Shown here piece after piece: positions 37,279 to 45,263 of a DNA stretch of 61,088 nucleotides. The translations under genes were made by a program, and so were the position numbers. Source of the stretch: Clostridium acetireducens DSM 10703 (GTDB taxonomy: Bacteria > Bacillota > Clostridia > Clostridiales > Clostridiaceae); the NCBI RefSeq assembly GCF_001758365.1, contig NZ_LZFO01000013.1:1-61088 (forward strand). The letters run 5' to 3'. Every line of letters begins with the position of its first letter. The stretch's first letter is position 1. The notes beneath the pieces were generated by a model, which was not told the origin of the DNA, did not search any database, and saw nothing but the letters and a program-made list of their open reading frames with translations.

Positions 37279-37299
37279 TCCCTCTAACTTTTAGAGGGA
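37279..37299. terminator. 9-bp hairpin between the lipoprotein and Cys-rich genes
   Basis: TCCCTCTAA and TTAGAGGGA are perfect arms around CTT, just after the lipoprotein stop and overlapping the stop of the converging small gene. The T-run on the plus strand is displaced by 13 nt. Confidence 0.55.
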
Positions 37300-37442
37300 G
37301 CTTCATTATATGCTTTTTTTTTAACAAAATAGCCACAATTTTTATTATTTGAAGAAATGTTTAAAATTGGAGTAACGTGATTTAATGTACATTTTCCATT
37401 TTGTTCATATATACATTGTTCAGAACAATTAATGTTCACCAT
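37284..37442 (-). CDS. Small cysteine-rich protein, possibly metal-binding
   Basis: A 52-residue protein with four cysteines: CSEQC near 6-10, one in GKCTLNH near 18, and one in KNCGYF near 34. The pattern recalls short clostridial Cys-rich proteins (DUF1540-like, often misannotated as hydroxymyristoyl-ACP dehydratase). The ATG was chosen for an AAAAGGAGG site 6-8 nt upstream on the minus strand. No signal peptide. A metal-binding or spore-associated role is only a guess from composition. Confidence 0.6.
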   Translation of the reverse strand: MVNINCSEQCIYEQNGKCTLNHVTPILNISSNNKNCGYFVKKKAYNEAPSKS

Positions 37443-37522
37443 ATTAGTTCCTCCTTTTAAATAGATGCTTGTACGGATTTGTATTATTATATGCATAAAT
37501 TAAAAATCAAATTCATTATTAA

Positions 37523-37550
37523 ATGCCACAATTATATGTAATTGTGGCAT
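37523..37550 (-). terminator. Perfect 12-bp hairpin after the 478-residue protein gene
   Basis: ATGCCACAATTA and TAATTGTGGCAT pair perfectly around TATG, 10 nt beyond the stop of the minus-strand gene. On that strand TTTAATAATG follows, a weak T-run. Confidence 0.6.
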
Positions 37551-37559
37551 AATTAGAGT

Positions 37560-38996
37560 TTATCTATTTTTTGAAGAGTATTGAACTACAGCAGAAAAAT
37601 TTTTAAATTTAAATAAATATAAAGTTAAAAATAAAATAGTAAAGTTTTTGTCACTATTAAAAGATGATTTAGGGTTTTTAAATGTTTGCTTTTTAATATT
37701 ATAGGTTACTTTTTTTGCAAATACAGGAGCTAACAAATTATCTTTAGGAGTAGAGATATAAGGCATTCTAAAGTTTTCTTCGTTTAATAAATCATTAGAA
37801 TTAAGAGAAAAATTCCTATATCTTTCTCTATCATTTAAATTAGGTGATTCTGGCCAACTTAAAATTATACCTGAATCTATAATTTGATGTTTATAAATAT
37901 CTGCTAAAATTCTGTTGTCTTTTGAATCTTCATCAATGTATGAATGCATCATTAATGTTATTAAATAAAGAAGTAAATCTGTAGAATAAAAGGTTATATC
38001 TTTTTGGTTAATGTTTTTTATTATAATGCCCAATTCTTCATTATATAAATTTAATAATCTATGGTATATGTTCTTTAAACTTTGCTTAAATTTTACTATA
38101 TTAGAATTTTTATAAAAAAGGTAAAAATTTAAATAATTCATACACAAATGCTCTATTTCATCTTCAATTTCATAATCAATAGATTCAAAACGCTCTAATA
38201 GTAATTCATTTAAATCTAATAAAAGTAGCTTAGCTTCTTCGTTTTTGGAATAATCATAAAATATGTTTAAAGCCATACACAATTTACATAACTCTCCTGA
38301 ATTTATTCCATATAATTCAGATTTAAAATTTAAAAACATATTTAATATATCTAAGGAGAATGTTTTGTAAATATTATTCTTTTTTTTATTGTTTTCATAA
38401 CAAGAAAATTTATAAAAGGCAGACATAGCTAAAGCTTGATCAGAAAATTTAAATTTTTTATTTTTATCTTCAAATATTATATTATCAGCTAAAGAATCAG
38501 AGGATAGTTTTTTATCTACAAATAATCCTTCTAAATTTCTAAAGTTTGATGTGTAAAATTCTAATTGCTTTTTACAAAGGTTTAAATAAATATCATATAA
38601 ACTATGTTTTTTATCATCAATACCTTCAAAAAGTTTATAGTAATCTACCATTTCTAATAAAGATAATGTCATTAAAATATTGCTATATATGTTTATTTCT
38701 TTTTTAAATTTATCCTCATTCCAGCAAAAATCATTATCTATTTCATACAACTTTGCATTAGCTTTTTTATATATACATAGAAGTGGAGAAATAGATTTAA
38801 ATGTGTTATTATCAAAATTAGATGTTTTTTTTATTTTCAAGTTTTTAACTGGAATTGTTATACCACATTTTGAATTAAGTACAATGTGTTTTAGAGATTC
38901 TTTGCAAAAGTAAAAAAGTTGATTTTCAATATTTTCTTTTTTTAATGTGTTAATCCTTAAAAAAGGACCTATATATTTCAAAATATACACCACCAT
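37560..38996 (-). CDS. Unknown 478-residue protein
   Basis: No family recognised. The protein is largely helical, rich in Leu, Asn, Lys and Tyr, and without signal peptide. Helical pairs recur (ILMTLSLLEMVDYYKLFEG, SDQALAMSAFYKFSC, ELCKLCMALNIFYDYS, TDLLLYLITLMMHSYI), as in an alpha/alpha toroid, so a glycoside-processing or prenyl-type toroid fold is conceivable but not shown. Near 400 it has SGIILSWPESPNLNDRERYRN, the most distinctive segment. Start is uncertain: ATG at 38996 has AAGGA 9 nt upstream, while a TTG at 38981 has GGTGGTG. It is alone on the minus strand, divergent from the AIR-synthase-like gene. Confidence 0.6.
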   Translation of the reverse strand: MVVYILKYIGPFLRINTLKKENIENQLFYFCKESLKHIVLNSKCGITIPVKNLKIKKTSNFDNNTFKSISPLLCIYKKANAKLYEIDNDFCWNEDKFKKEINIYSNILMTLSLLEMVDYYKLFEGIDDKKHSLYDIYLNLCKKQLEFYTSNFRNLEGLFVDKKLSSDSLADNIIFEDKNKKFKFSDQALAMSAFYKFSCYENNKKKNNIYKTFSLDILNMFLNFKSELYGINSGELCKLCMALNIFYDYSKNEEAKLLLLDLNELLLERFESIDYEIEDEIEHLCMNYLNFYLFYKNSNIVKFKQSLKNIYHRLLNLYNEELGIIIKNINQKDITFYSTDLLLYLITLMMHSYIDEDSKDNRILADIYKHQIIDSGIILSWPESPNLNDRERYRNFSLNSNDLLNEENFRMPYISTPKDNLLAPVFAKKVTYNIKKQTFKNPKSSFNSDKNFTILFLTLYLFKFKNFSAVVQYSSKNR

Positions 38997-39078
38997 AATA
39001 TTAATCCTTATATAAATAATATGATTAACATAGTGAAAAAGTGCTATTTTTTATAAATTTGAAAGGAAGCGGTTGCTA

Positions 39079-40074
39079 ATGAAAAATGGAAAATTAAATT
39101 GGAATGTTTTAAAAGACATAATAGATAGCAATAAAAGTGTATCAAGAGACGATGTTAGAATTAGGAGTAATATAGGTGAAGATTGTAGTGTAGTTAATTT
39201 TGGAGACTATGAATGTGTTTTATCTACTGATCCTATAACAGGTGCAGAAAAAAGTGGAGGAAGCTTAGCAGTTCATATAAATTGTAATGATATAGCTTCT
39301 TGTGGAGTAGAACCTGTGGGTATACTTGTTACTATATTAGTTCCAGAGTTTTCAAAGCTAGAGGATATAAATCAAATTATGAGAGAAATATCAACAGAAG
39401 CTAAAAAATTAAATATAGAAATATTAGGTGGGCATACAGAAGTAACATCTGCAGTAAATAAAACAATAATTTCTTGTACTGTTATAGGAAAAGGTAAAAA
39501 AGGAGAGGCAATTTCTACATTAGGATCCCAAGAAGAAGATGACATAATAGTTACTAAAAATTTATGTTTAGAAGGAACTTATATATTAGTAAATGATTAT
39601 TTGGAAAAAGTAAAAAAATTTTTATCTAAAGAAGAAATTACAGAAGCAAAAAATTATATAAGTTATATAAGTGTATTAAAAGAAGGAGTAATAGGCGGGA
39701 AATTTGGGGTAAACTCTATGCATGATATTACAGAAGGAGGAGTGTTAGGAGCTTTATGGGAAATATCAAAAGGAAATAATTTAGGATTTAAAGTATACAA
39801 GGAAAAAATGCCTATTTCTCAAGTAACAAAGAAAGTATGTAGTCATTTTGATGTAGATCCGCTAAGATTTATTTCATCAGGAAGTATGCTTATAACTACT
39901 AAAAATGGAGATGAATTAATTAAATTATTAAATAAAGAAGGAATTAAAGCTACTAAAATAGGAAAAATTATTAAAGAACAAAAAGGAATATTAATAAATA
40001 ACAATAAAGAAGAATTAGTATCACCTCCCCAAAGGGATGAGTTGTATGTATTTATAGATAAATTAAGTAATTAA
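39079..40074 (+). CDS. AIR synthase-related protein (PurM/HypE/SelD superfamily)
   Basis: A 331-residue ATP-binding protein of the PurM/HypE/ThiL superfamily. The N-terminal [20 protein letters not shown] and [18 protein letters not shown] segments correspond to the dimer-interface ATP site, and the C-terminal half has [15 protein letters not shown], typical of HypE. No hyp genes adjoin it, and [FeFe] hydrogenase does not need HypE, so the substrate is unknown. It does not show the C-terminal PRYC-type cysteine of HypE. The ATG at 39079 is preferred; a TTG at 39073 is closer to AAGGAAG at 39063. It precedes rph by 20 bp, so the genes are probably cotranscribed. Confidence 0.8.
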   Translation: MKNGKLNWNVLKDIIDSNKSVSRDDVRIRSNIGEDCSVVNFGDYECVLSTDPITGAEKSGGSLAVHINCNDIASCGVEPVGILVTILVPEFSKLEDINQIMREISTEAKKLNIEILGGHTEVTSAVNKTIISCTVIGKGKKGEAISTLGSQEEDDIIVTKNLCLEGTYILVNDYLEKVKKFLSKEEITEAKNYISYISVLKEGVIGGKFGVNSMHDITEGGVLGALWEISKGNNLGFKVYKEKMPISQVTKKVCSHFDVDPLRFISSGSMLITTKNGDELIKLLNKEGIKATKIGKIIKEQKGILINNNKEELVSPPQRDELYVFIDKLSN

Positions 40075-40094
40075 AGTTTTATGGAGGTAATTTA

Positions 40095-40847
40095 ATGCGA
40101 ATTGACGGTAGAAAAAATGAACAAATAAGGCAGGTAAATATAATTAGAAATTATAATAAATATGCGGAAGGATCTGTACTTATAGAGTCAGGAAATACTA
40201 GAGTTATTTGTACAGCATCTATAGAAGACAAAGTTCCTATTTTTTTAAAAGGAAAAGGTGAAGGTTGGATTACTTGTGAATACAGTATGATTCCTAGAGC
40301 TACTCAAATAAGAAAAATAAGAGATGCAGTAAGAGGAAAGATAGATGGTAGAACTATGGAAATCCAAAGGCTTATAGGAAGATCTTTAAGATCTGTAGTA
40401 GATATGAAAGCTCTTGGAGAAAAAACTATTTGGATAGATTGTGATGTTATACAAGCAGATGGTGGAACTAGAACAACTTCTATAACAGGAGCGTTTATAG
40501 CTTTAGTAGATGCTGTTAATTCCTTGCATAAAAAAAAGTCTTTTAAAGTTTATCCTATACGTAATTTTGTAAGTGCTATAAGTGTGGGAATTGTAAATGG
40601 AGATAAAATGTTAGATTTATGTTATCAGGAAGATTCTAATGCATCAGTAGATATGAATATTGTTATGACAGATGAAGAAGAATATATAGAAATACAAGGA
40701 ACAGGAGAAAAAAATCCTTTTTCTAAAAAAGATTTTAATGAATTATTAGAATTAGCAGAGAAAGGAATAAAAAATGTAATTTCTATACAAAAAGGAGTAT
40801 TAAAAAATGATTGTTTATGGATAGGGACAGGTGAAGAAATTGGATAA
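40095..40847 (+). CDS. rph: Ribonuclease PH
   Basis: RNase PH trims the 3' end of tRNA precursors by phosphorolysis. The 250 residues match the family: [13 protein letters not shown] at the start, [12 protein letters not shown] near 72-83, the phosphate-binding [15 protein letters not shown] near 96-110, and [19 protein letters not shown] near 124-142. The next gene, an XTP/dITP pyrophosphatase, overlaps its end, a conserved pair in Firmicutes. It lies 1.1 kb upstream of the 22-gene tRNA array that would supply its substrates, although all those genes encode CCA. Confidence 0.97.
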   Translation: MRIDGRKNEQIRQVNIIRNYNKYAEGSVLIESGNTRVICTASIEDKVPIFLKGKGEGWITCEYSMIPRATQIRKIRDAVRGKIDGRTMEIQRLIGRSLRSVVDMKALGEKTIWIDCDVIQADGGTRTTSITGAFIALVDAVNSLHKKKSFKVYPIRNFVSAISVGIVNGDKMLDLCYQEDSNASVDMNIVMTDEEEYIEIQGTGEKNPFSKKDFNELLELAEKGIKNVISIQKGVLKNDCLWIGTGEEIG

Positions 40848-41442
40848 ATTAGTTGTAGCAAGTAATAATAAAGGAAAAATTAAAGAAATAAAAAATATTT
40901 TAAGCAAATTACCATTAGATGTAGTGTCTTTAGAAGATATGGGAGTAAAATCAAGTGTAGAAGAAGATGGAGAAACTTTTGAAGAAAATGCTTTTAAAAA
41001 GGCATTAGAAATATATAAAATTCTTGGTTCAAAGCATATGGTGTTAGCTGATGATTCTGGATTAATGGTAGATGTGTTAAATGGGGCTCCTGGAGTATAT
41101 TCTGCTAGATTTGCAGGGGAACATGGAAATGATAAAAAAAATAATGAAAAATTATTAAAAATGTTAGAAAGCAAAGAAAATAGAAAAGCTAAATTTGTTT
41201 GTAGTATGGTTTTAATATATAGAAATAAGGTTATAAAAGTTAATGGAGAAGTAGAAGGAAATATTATAAAAGAAACAAGAGGAGCTAATGGTTTTGGATA
41301 TGACCCCTTGTTTTACATTCCTGAATATAATATGACTTTTGCTGAAATGGATAGTAGTATTAAAAATAATATAAGCCATAGAGCAAAAGCATTAAATAAG
41401 ATTTTAAAAGAAATAACTAAGTTAATTCAGGGGGAAAAATAA
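40840..41442 (+). CDS. XTP/dITP pyrophosphatase (RdgB/HAM1 family)
   Basis: This house-cleaning enzyme hydrolyses XTP, ITP and dITP to monophosphates. The protein of about 200 residues begins with [13 protein letters not shown], has the catalytic [10 protein letters not shown] near 50 and [24 protein letters not shown] near 70-93, and [12 protein letters not shown] near 146-157, all family hallmarks. Two starts are possible: TTG at 40840 with AGGTGA at 40829-40834, preferred, or GTG at 40831. Either way it overlaps the end of rph, so translation is coupled. Confidence 0.95.
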   Translation: MDKLVVASNNKGKIKEIKNILSKLPLDVVSLEDMGVKSSVEEDGETFEENAFKKALEIYKILGSKHMVLADDSGLMVDVLNGAPGVYSARFAGEHGNDKKNNEKLLKMLESKENRKAKFVCSMVLIYRNKVIKVNGEVEGNIIKETRGANGFGYDPLFYIPEYNMTFAEMDSSIKNNISHRAKALNKILKEITKLIQGEK

Positions 41443-41443
41443 A

Positions 41444-41914
41444 TTGAAAATAGGATTAATAAGTGATACCCATGGATATATTAATTATATAAATAAAGCT
41501 ATGGAAAAACTTAATAATACAGATATGATAATACACTTAGGAGATAATGTTAAGGATGTAAAATATATAAAATTAAAGTATAAAAATAAAATTATAAATG
41601 TAAAAGGCAATTGTGATATTACTTGTACTGTAGCAAGTGAAAAGATTGAAATAATAGAAAATAAAAGGTTTCTTATAACTCATGGACACAAATATAACGT
41701 AAAAAGAGACTTGTTAAATTTAAAATATAAGGCTGTAGAATGCAGAGCAGATATAGTGCTATTTGGTCATACTCATGTAGCAGATATAACTTATGAAAAT
41801 GGTATTTGGTTTATAAATCCAGGTAGTGCTTCTTTGCCTAGAAATAGGATAAATACTGTTGCCGTTTTGGAATTAAATGATAATAAAATAAATTCATATA
41901 TAATAGACATATAA
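41444..41914 (+). CDS. YfcE-like metallophosphoesterase
   Basis: A 156-residue calcineurin-like phosphodiesterase of the MJ0936/YfcE family. The dimetal site motifs are all present: GLISDTHGY at 4-12, HLGDNV at 31-36, KGNCDI at 54-59 (GN[C/H]D), ITHGHKY at 78-84 and FGHTHVA at 107-113, followed by INPGSASLPR. The natural substrate is unknown. TTG start at 41444, one base after the preceding stop region, with GGGGG in the previous gene's end as ribosome site. Last gene of the rph group. Confidence 0.9.
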   Translation: MKIGLISDTHGYINYINKAMEKLNNTDMIIHLGDNVKDVKYIKLKYKNKIINVKGNCDITCTVASEKIEIIENKRFLITHGHKYNVKRDLLNLKYKAVECRADIVLFGHTHVADITYENGIWFINPGSASLPRNRINTVAVLELNDNKINSYIIDI

Positions 41915-41942
41915 AAAAAATAAAAAAAATTCAAATTACCTA

Positions 41943-41971
41943 TTGACGAATTTAAATATATCGTGTAGAAT
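41943..41971 (+). promoter_or_regulatory. Promoter of the tRNA array
   Basis: TTGACG at 41943-41948, 17-bp spacer, TAGAAT at 41966-41971. Start expected near 41978, so the first tRNA (42012) begins about 35 nt into the transcript. Confidence 0.8.
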
Positions 41972-42011
41972 AATTAATGTCGTCAGGAGTTAAGAAATTC
42001 CTGATGAATTT

Positions 42012-42087
42012 CGGGGTGTGGCGCAGATGGGAGCGCGCGTGGTTTGGGACCATGAGGTCGCAGGTTCAATCCCTGTCACCCCGACCA
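42012..42087 (+). tRNA. tRNA-Pro (anticodon TGG)
   Basis: CGGGGTG/CACCCCG acceptor stem, anticodon loop TTTGGGA, encoded CCA. First of 22 genes. Copy at 43679. Confidence 0.98.
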
Positions 42088-42098
42088 AATAAAGATAT

Positions 42099-42172
42099 GC
42101 GGGTGTAACTCAATGGTAGAGTGCTAGCCTTCCAAGCTAGTTACGAGGGTTCGATTCCCTTCACCCGCTCCA
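42099..42172 (+). tRNA. tRNA-Gly (anticodon TCC), copy 1
   Basis: GCGGGTG/CACCCGC acceptor stem, anticodon loop CTTCCAA, encoded CCA. First of four identical-looking copies. Confidence 0.98.
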
Positions 42173-42179
42173 ATAATGT

Positions 42180-42256
42180 GCGTCTTTAGCTCAGTAGGAT
42201 AGAGCAACGGCCTTCTAAGCCGTGTGCCAGGGGTTCGAATCCCTTAAGACGCACCA
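42180..42256 (+). tRNA. tRNA-Arg (anticodon TCT), copy 1
   Basis: Anticodon stem ACGGC/GCCGT with loop CTTCTAA; encoded CCA. Reads AGA/AGG, the main arginine codons here. Confidence 0.98.
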
Positions 42257-42261
42257 GATAA

Positions 42262-42337
42262 GCGCCATTAGCTCAGTTGGTAGAGCACCTGACTCTTAAT
42301 CAGGTTGCCCCGGGTTCGAATCCCTGATGGCGCACCA
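42262..42337 (+). tRNA. tRNA-Lys (anticodon CTT), copy 1
   Basis: GCGCCAT/ATGGCGC acceptor stem, anticodon loop CTCTTAA, encoded CCA. This gene is absent at the equivalent place in the duplicated block. Confidence 0.97.
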
Positions 42338-42342
42338 TATAT

Positions 42343-42419
42343 GGTGAGTATAGTTCAGTTGGTAGAGCGCCAGATTGTGGTTCTGGTTGTCAAGGGTTCG
42401 AGTCCCTTTACTCACCCCA
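42343..42419 (+). tRNA. tRNA-His (anticodon GTG), copy 1
   Basis: Includes the encoded extra G(-1) at 42343 opposite C73; anticodon loop TTGTGGT; encoded CCA. Confidence 0.98.
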
Positions 42420-42425
42420 GAACAA

Positions 42426-42500
42426 TGGGATGTCGCCAAGCGGTAAGGCATAGCACTTTGACTGCTACACGCGTAGGTTCGAATCCTGCCATCCCAGCCA
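42426..42500 (+). tRNA. tRNA-Gln (anticodon TTG), copy 1
   Basis: TGGGATG/CATCCCA acceptor stem, anticodon loop CTTTGAC, encoded CCA. Its Glu-charged form is the substrate of the GatCAB encoded in this window. Confidence 0.98.
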
Positions 42501-42504
42501 TATT

Positions 42505-42580
42505 GATCTACTAGCTCAGTCGGTAGAGCACATGACTTTTAATCATGGTGTCCGGGGTTCGATTCCCCGGTAGATCACCA
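42505..42580 (+). tRNA. tRNA-Lys (anticodon TTT), copy 1
   Basis: GATCTAC/GTAGATC acceptor stem, anticodon loop CTTTTAA, encoded CCA. Confidence 0.98.
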
Positions 42581-42604
42581 ATTTTTAATTTAATATTTAA
42601 TTAC

Positions 42605-42688
42605 GCAGGTGTGGCGGAATTGGCAGACGCACTAGACTTAGGATCTAGCGCCTTTGGCATGGGGGTTCAAGTCCCTTCACCTGCACCA
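42605..42688 (+). tRNA. tRNA-Leu (anticodon TAG), copy 1
   Basis: Class II tRNA of 84 nt with a long variable arm, anticodon loop CTTAGGA, encoded CCA. Confidence 0.98.
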
Positions 42689-42702
42689 TAAATCCAAAAT
42701 AT

Positions 42703-42777
42703 GCGGGAGTGGCTCAGTGGTAGAGCGTCACCTTGCCAAGGTGAACGTCGCGAGTTCGAATCTCGTCTTCCGCTCCA
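42703..42777 (+). tRNA. tRNA-Gly (anticodon GCC), copy 1
   Basis: GCGGGAG/CTTCCGC acceptor stem with one G-T pair, anticodon loop TTGCCAA, encoded CCA. Confidence 0.98.
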
Positions 42778-42785
42778 ATAAATAT

Positions 42786-42859
42786 GCGGGTGTAACTCAA
42801 TGGTAGAGTGCTAGCCTTCCAAGCTAGTTACGAGGGTTCGATTCCCTTCACCCGCTCCA
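42786..42859 (+). tRNA. tRNA-Gly (anticodon TCC), copy 2
   Basis: Same sequence as 42099-42172; opens the second, duplicated block. Confidence 0.98.
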
Positions 42860-42865
42860 ATATTT

Positions 42866-42942
42866 GCGTCTTTAGCTCAGTAGGATAGAGCAACGGCCTT
42901 CTAAGCCGTGTGCCAGGGGTTCGAATCCCTTAAGACGCACCA
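42866..42942 (+). tRNA. tRNA-Arg (anticodon TCT), copy 2
   Basis: Same sequence as 42180-42256. It is followed directly by tRNA-His, without the tRNA-Lys(CTT) found after copy 1. Confidence 0.98.
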
Positions 42943-42953
42943 TTTATAATAGT

Positions 42954-43030
42954 GGTGAGTATAGTTCAGTTGGTAGAGCGCCAGATTGTGGTTCTGGTTG
43001 TCAAGGGTTCGAGTCCCTTTACTCACCCCA
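42954..43030 (+). tRNA. tRNA-His (anticodon GTG), copy 2
   Basis: Same sequence as 42343-42419, offset by 611 bp; includes G(-1). Confidence 0.98.
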
Positions 43031-43036
43031 GAATAA

Positions 43037-43111
43037 TGGGATGTCGCCAAGCGGTAAGGCATAGCACTTTGACTGCTACACGCGTAGGTTCGAATCCTGC
43101 CATCCCAGCCA
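43037..43111 (+). tRNA. tRNA-Gln (anticodon TTG), copy 2
   Basis: Same sequence as 42426-42500, offset by 611 bp. Confidence 0.98.
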
Positions 43112-43115
43112 TATT

Positions 43116-43191
43116 GATCTACTAGCTCAGTCGGTAGAGCACATGACTTTTAATCATGGTGTCCGGGGTTCGATTCCCCGGTAGATCACCA
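43116..43191 (+). tRNA. tRNA-Lys (anticodon TTT), copy 2
   Basis: Same sequence as 42505-42580, offset by 611 bp; the A/T spacer after it differs from copy 1 by a single base. Confidence 0.98.
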
Positions 43192-43215
43192 ATTTTTAAT
43201 TTAATATTTAATTAT

Positions 43216-43299
43216 GCAGGTGTGGCGGAATTGGCAGACGCACTAGACTTAGGATCTAGCGCCTTTGGCATGGGGGTTCAAGTCCCTTCACCTGCACCA
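43216..43299 (+). tRNA. tRNA-Leu (anticodon TAG), copy 2
   Basis: Same sequence as 42605-42688, offset by 611 bp. Confidence 0.98.
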
Positions 43300-43315
43300 T
43301 AAAATCACAAAATAT

Positions 43316-43390
43316 GCGGGAGTGGCTCAGTGGTAGAGCGTCACCTTGCCAAGGTGAACGTCGCGAGTTCGAATCTCGTCTTCCGCTCCA
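43316..43390 (+). tRNA. tRNA-Gly (anticodon GCC), copy 2
   Basis: Same sequence as 42703-42777, offset by 613 bp. Confidence 0.98.
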
Positions 43391-43398
43391 ATAAATAT

Positions 43399-43472
43399 GC
43401 GGGTGTAACTCAATGGTAGAGTGCTAGCCTTCCAAGCTAGTTACGAGGGTTCGATTCCCTTCACCCGCTCCA
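43399..43472 (+). tRNA. tRNA-Gly (anticodon TCC), copy 3
   Basis: Same sequence as copies 1 and 2. Confidence 0.98.
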
Positions 43473-43479
43473 ATAATTT

Positions 43480-43556
43480 GCGTCTTTAGCTCAGTAGGAT
43501 AGAGCAACGGCCTTCTAAGCCGTGTGCCAGGGGTTCGAATCCCTTAAGACGCACCA
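43480..43556 (+). tRNA. tRNA-Arg (anticodon TCT), copy 3
   Basis: Same sequence as copies 1 and 2; followed by tRNA-Lys(CTT) as in block 1. Confidence 0.98.
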
Positions 43557-43564
43557 ACAGACAG

Positions 43565-43640
43565 GCGCCATTAGCTCAGTTGGTAGAGCACCTGACTCTT
43601 AATCAGGTTGCCCCGGGTTCGAATCCCTGATGGCGCACCA
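43565..43640 (+). tRNA. tRNA-Lys (anticodon CTT), copy 2
   Basis: Same sequence as 42262-42337. Confidence 0.97.
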
Positions 43641-43678
43641 AGCACAATAAAAATTAAGTGATATAATGTAGTATATAT

Positions 43679-43754
43679 CGGGGTGTGGCGCAGATGGGAG
43701 CGCGCGTGGTTTGGGACCATGAGGTCGCAGGTTCAATCCCTGTCACCCCGACCA
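43679..43754 (+). tRNA. tRNA-Pro (anticodon TGG), copy 2
   Basis: Same sequence as 42012-42087. A TATAAT at 43662-43667 in the 38-nt spacer before it may be part of a weak internal promoter. Confidence 0.98.
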
Positions 43755-43768
43755 AATAATAGAGATAT

Positions 43769-43842
43769 GCGGGTGTAACTCAATGGTAGAGTGCTAGCCT
43801 TCCAAGCTAGTTACGAGGGTTCGATTCCCTTCACCCGCTCCA
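43769..43842 (+). tRNA. tRNA-Gly (anticodon TCC), copy 4
   Basis: Same sequence as copies 1-3; the Pro-Gly(TCC) pair repeats the start of the array. Confidence 0.98.
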
Positions 43843-43872
43843 TTTATATTTATTTAGATTTTATTAGAAAGT

Positions 43873-43949
43873 GCGCCTATAGCTCAGCTGGATAGAGTGA
43901 CGGACTTCGAATCCGGAGGTTGCAGGTTCGATTCCTGTTAGGCGCACCA
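43873..43949 (+). tRNA. tRNA-Arg (anticodon TCG)
   Basis: GCGCCTA/TAGGCGC acceptor stem, anticodon loop CTTCGAA, encoded CCA. The only single-copy gene of the array; it would read the rare CGN arginine codons. Confidence 0.97.
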
Positions 43950-43962
43950 AGAGGATAATATA

Positions 43963-43992
43963 AAAAGCATTATGATTAATCATAATGCTTTT
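43963..43992. terminator. Terminator of the tRNA array, perfect 30-nt palindrome
   Basis: AAAAGCATTATGATT and its exact complement, followed by a T-run on the plus strand. The A-rich left end lets it also serve the converging EamA gene. Confidence 0.9.
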
Positions 43993-44872
43993 AATTTTTT
44001 TGACATATGTATACTCCACTTATTATTAATGCAGTAGTAAATAATTTAATTACTGTAATAGTTTCTCCTAATATAAGTATAGAAAGTATAATTGAAAAAA
44101 CAGGAACTAAATTATTAAAAACAGATGTTTTTCCTGGTCCTATTTCTTTTATAGACATTTGCTGTATTAAATATCCTATTACTGAAGGAAATATGCTCAT
44201 GTATATAATAGCTATATATGAATAGTAGGGAATAGTGCTTACATATTTTAATGGAGTTTCATATAAAACGAAAGGTATTAAAAATAATGTGCAAACTAAA
44301 AAACTATAAAATATTAATGTAATAGGTGTATAGTTTTTAGATATTTTTTTACTATATACCATATATATAGACCATAAAAGTACAGCCACTAGCATTAAAA
44401 TATCACCTTTGTTTAGTGAAATATTTTTTATAGTTTCTATTTTAGCATTAGTTATTGTTAAAAAAACACCTATAAAAGATAATATTATTCCAAATATTCT
44501 TTTATAATTTACTTTTTCTTTTAAAAATATAACACACAATATGGTAGTTATAATGGGATTAGAAGCCCCTATAATTGAAGAATTTATTGCAGTAGTATAT
44601 TTAACAGAAGAAAAGAAAAAAATGTGGTATCCAAACATTCCTATAATTCCTGTGAAAAGAAAAGCAGGTATGTCTTTTTTTGTTGGCTTATATACTTTCT
44701 TGTCTTTGATTTTTATTATAAAGTATAGTATTATTGTAGCTAAAGAAAACCTTAAAAATGTTAATGTAAATACAGGTATATAAGGTGATGAAAGTTTTGC
44801 AGCTATAAATGCTCCAGCCCAAAATATAGTAGTTAGTATCATTAGTAAATAGATTTTTATTGAGTCTTTCAT
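43991..44872 (-). CDS. EamA/DMT family transporter
   Basis: A 293-residue inner-membrane permease with ten hydrophobic segments in two EamA repeats (about 1-140 and 150-293). Signatures are TIFWAGAFIAAKLSSPYIPVF in the first helix pair, ALLWSIYMVYSKK opening the second repeat, and SIFPSVIGYLIQQMSIKEIG then VFNNLVPVFSIILSILILGE near the end. Such proteins export amino acids, nucleosides or other metabolites; the substrate is unknown. The ATG at 44872 follows AAAGGAG on the minus strand; an ATG 15 nt upstream has no site. Confidence 0.9.
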   Translation of the reverse strand: MKDSIKIYLLMILTTIFWAGAFIAAKLSSPYIPVFTLTFLRFSLATIILYFIIKIKDKKVYKPTKKDIPAFLFTGIIGMFGYHIFFFSSVKYTTAINSSIIGASNPIITTILCVIFLKEKVNYKRIFGIILSFIGVFLTITNAKIETIKNISLNKGDILMLVAVLLWSIYMVYSKKISKNYTPITLIFYSFLVCTLFLIPFVLYETPLKYVSTIPYYSYIAIIYMSIFPSVIGYLIQQMSIKEIGPGKTSVFNNLVPVFSIILSILILGETITVIKLFTTALIISGVYICQKN

Positions 44873-44970
44873 TTTGTCTCCTTTCATTTTTATCTATTTT
44901 TAGTAAATACATAATTTATTTATATAGTAAATAGAGATTTATGTCAAGAAAAATAAAAACTTAAAAAATA

Positions 44971-44999
44971 TTGATTTTTACTTAAAAGTGGTATACTAT
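44971..44999 (+). promoter_or_regulatory. Promoter of the xpt transcript
   Basis: TTGATT at 44971-44976, 17-bp spacer, TACTAT at 44994-44999, about 40 bp upstream of the riboswitch. Confidence 0.6.
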
Positions 45000-45041
45000 A
45001 TAATTAACGAATGTTTAAGATAAAAAAAATGGTATTATTCG

Positions 45042-45112
45042 CACTCGTATATGTTCTATAATAGGGTTTGAACGTTTCTACCTAACAGCCGTAAACTGTT
45101 TGACTATGGGTG
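45042..45112 (+). ncRNA. Guanine riboswitch upstream of xpt
   Basis: Purine aptamer. P1 pairs CACTCGT (45042-45048) with ATGGGTG (45106-45112) using wobbles. The junction has TTTCTACC and GACTATGGG. P3 is CTAACAG/CTGTTTG with loop CCGTAAA and one T-T mismatch. The specificity base is C104 (45104), the guanine type. P2 (GTTC/GAAC, 45053-45056 with 45070-45073) is shorter and more mismatched than usual. It should switch xpt and the nucleoside transporter off in guanine. Confidence 0.92.
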
Positions 45113-45197
45113 TTTATAGTTAGATTTGTATGTAGTATAGGTACATTGTGATACAAAACTAATACAATTTACTTGCAGCTACATAAATTTAGCAATA

Positions 45198-45229
45198 AAC
45201 TCTCAAGTTGTTTCTTGGGAGTTTTTTTT
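45198..45229 (+). terminator. Expression-platform terminator of the xpt riboswitch
   Basis: AACTCTCAAG pairs with CTTGGGAGTT (one T-G pair) around a short loop, followed by T7, 35 nt before the xpt start. Confidence 0.88.
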
Positions 45230-45263
45230 ATAATAAATAAAAATTTAGAAAGGAAATGACAGA

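Larger units (their letters stand above)
44888..45263. other. Divergent spacer with xpt promoter and riboswitch
   Basis: A 376-bp spacer between the minus-strand EamA gene and xpt. It contains the xpt promoter (44971-44999), a guanine riboswitch (45042-45112) and its terminator (45198-45229). The part at 44888-44970 is A/T-rich, with two copies of AGTAAATA that may belong to the EamA promoter. Confidence 0.6.

Noticed and set aside
42305-42514. A 69-codon plus-strand open frame across the tRNA array
   Set aside because: It runs through tRNA-Lys, tRNA-His and tRNA-Gln genes with no ribosome site; it is an artefact of stop-poor tRNA sequence.
42099-43842. Regularly repeated sequence resembling a CRISPR array
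   Set aside because: The repeats are tRNA genes with intact cloverleaves and encoded CCA; spacing is irregular and no cas genes are present.
44541-44783. 80-codon plus-strand frame inside the EamA gene
   Set aside because: It is antisense to a clear ten-segment transporter and has no ribosome site.
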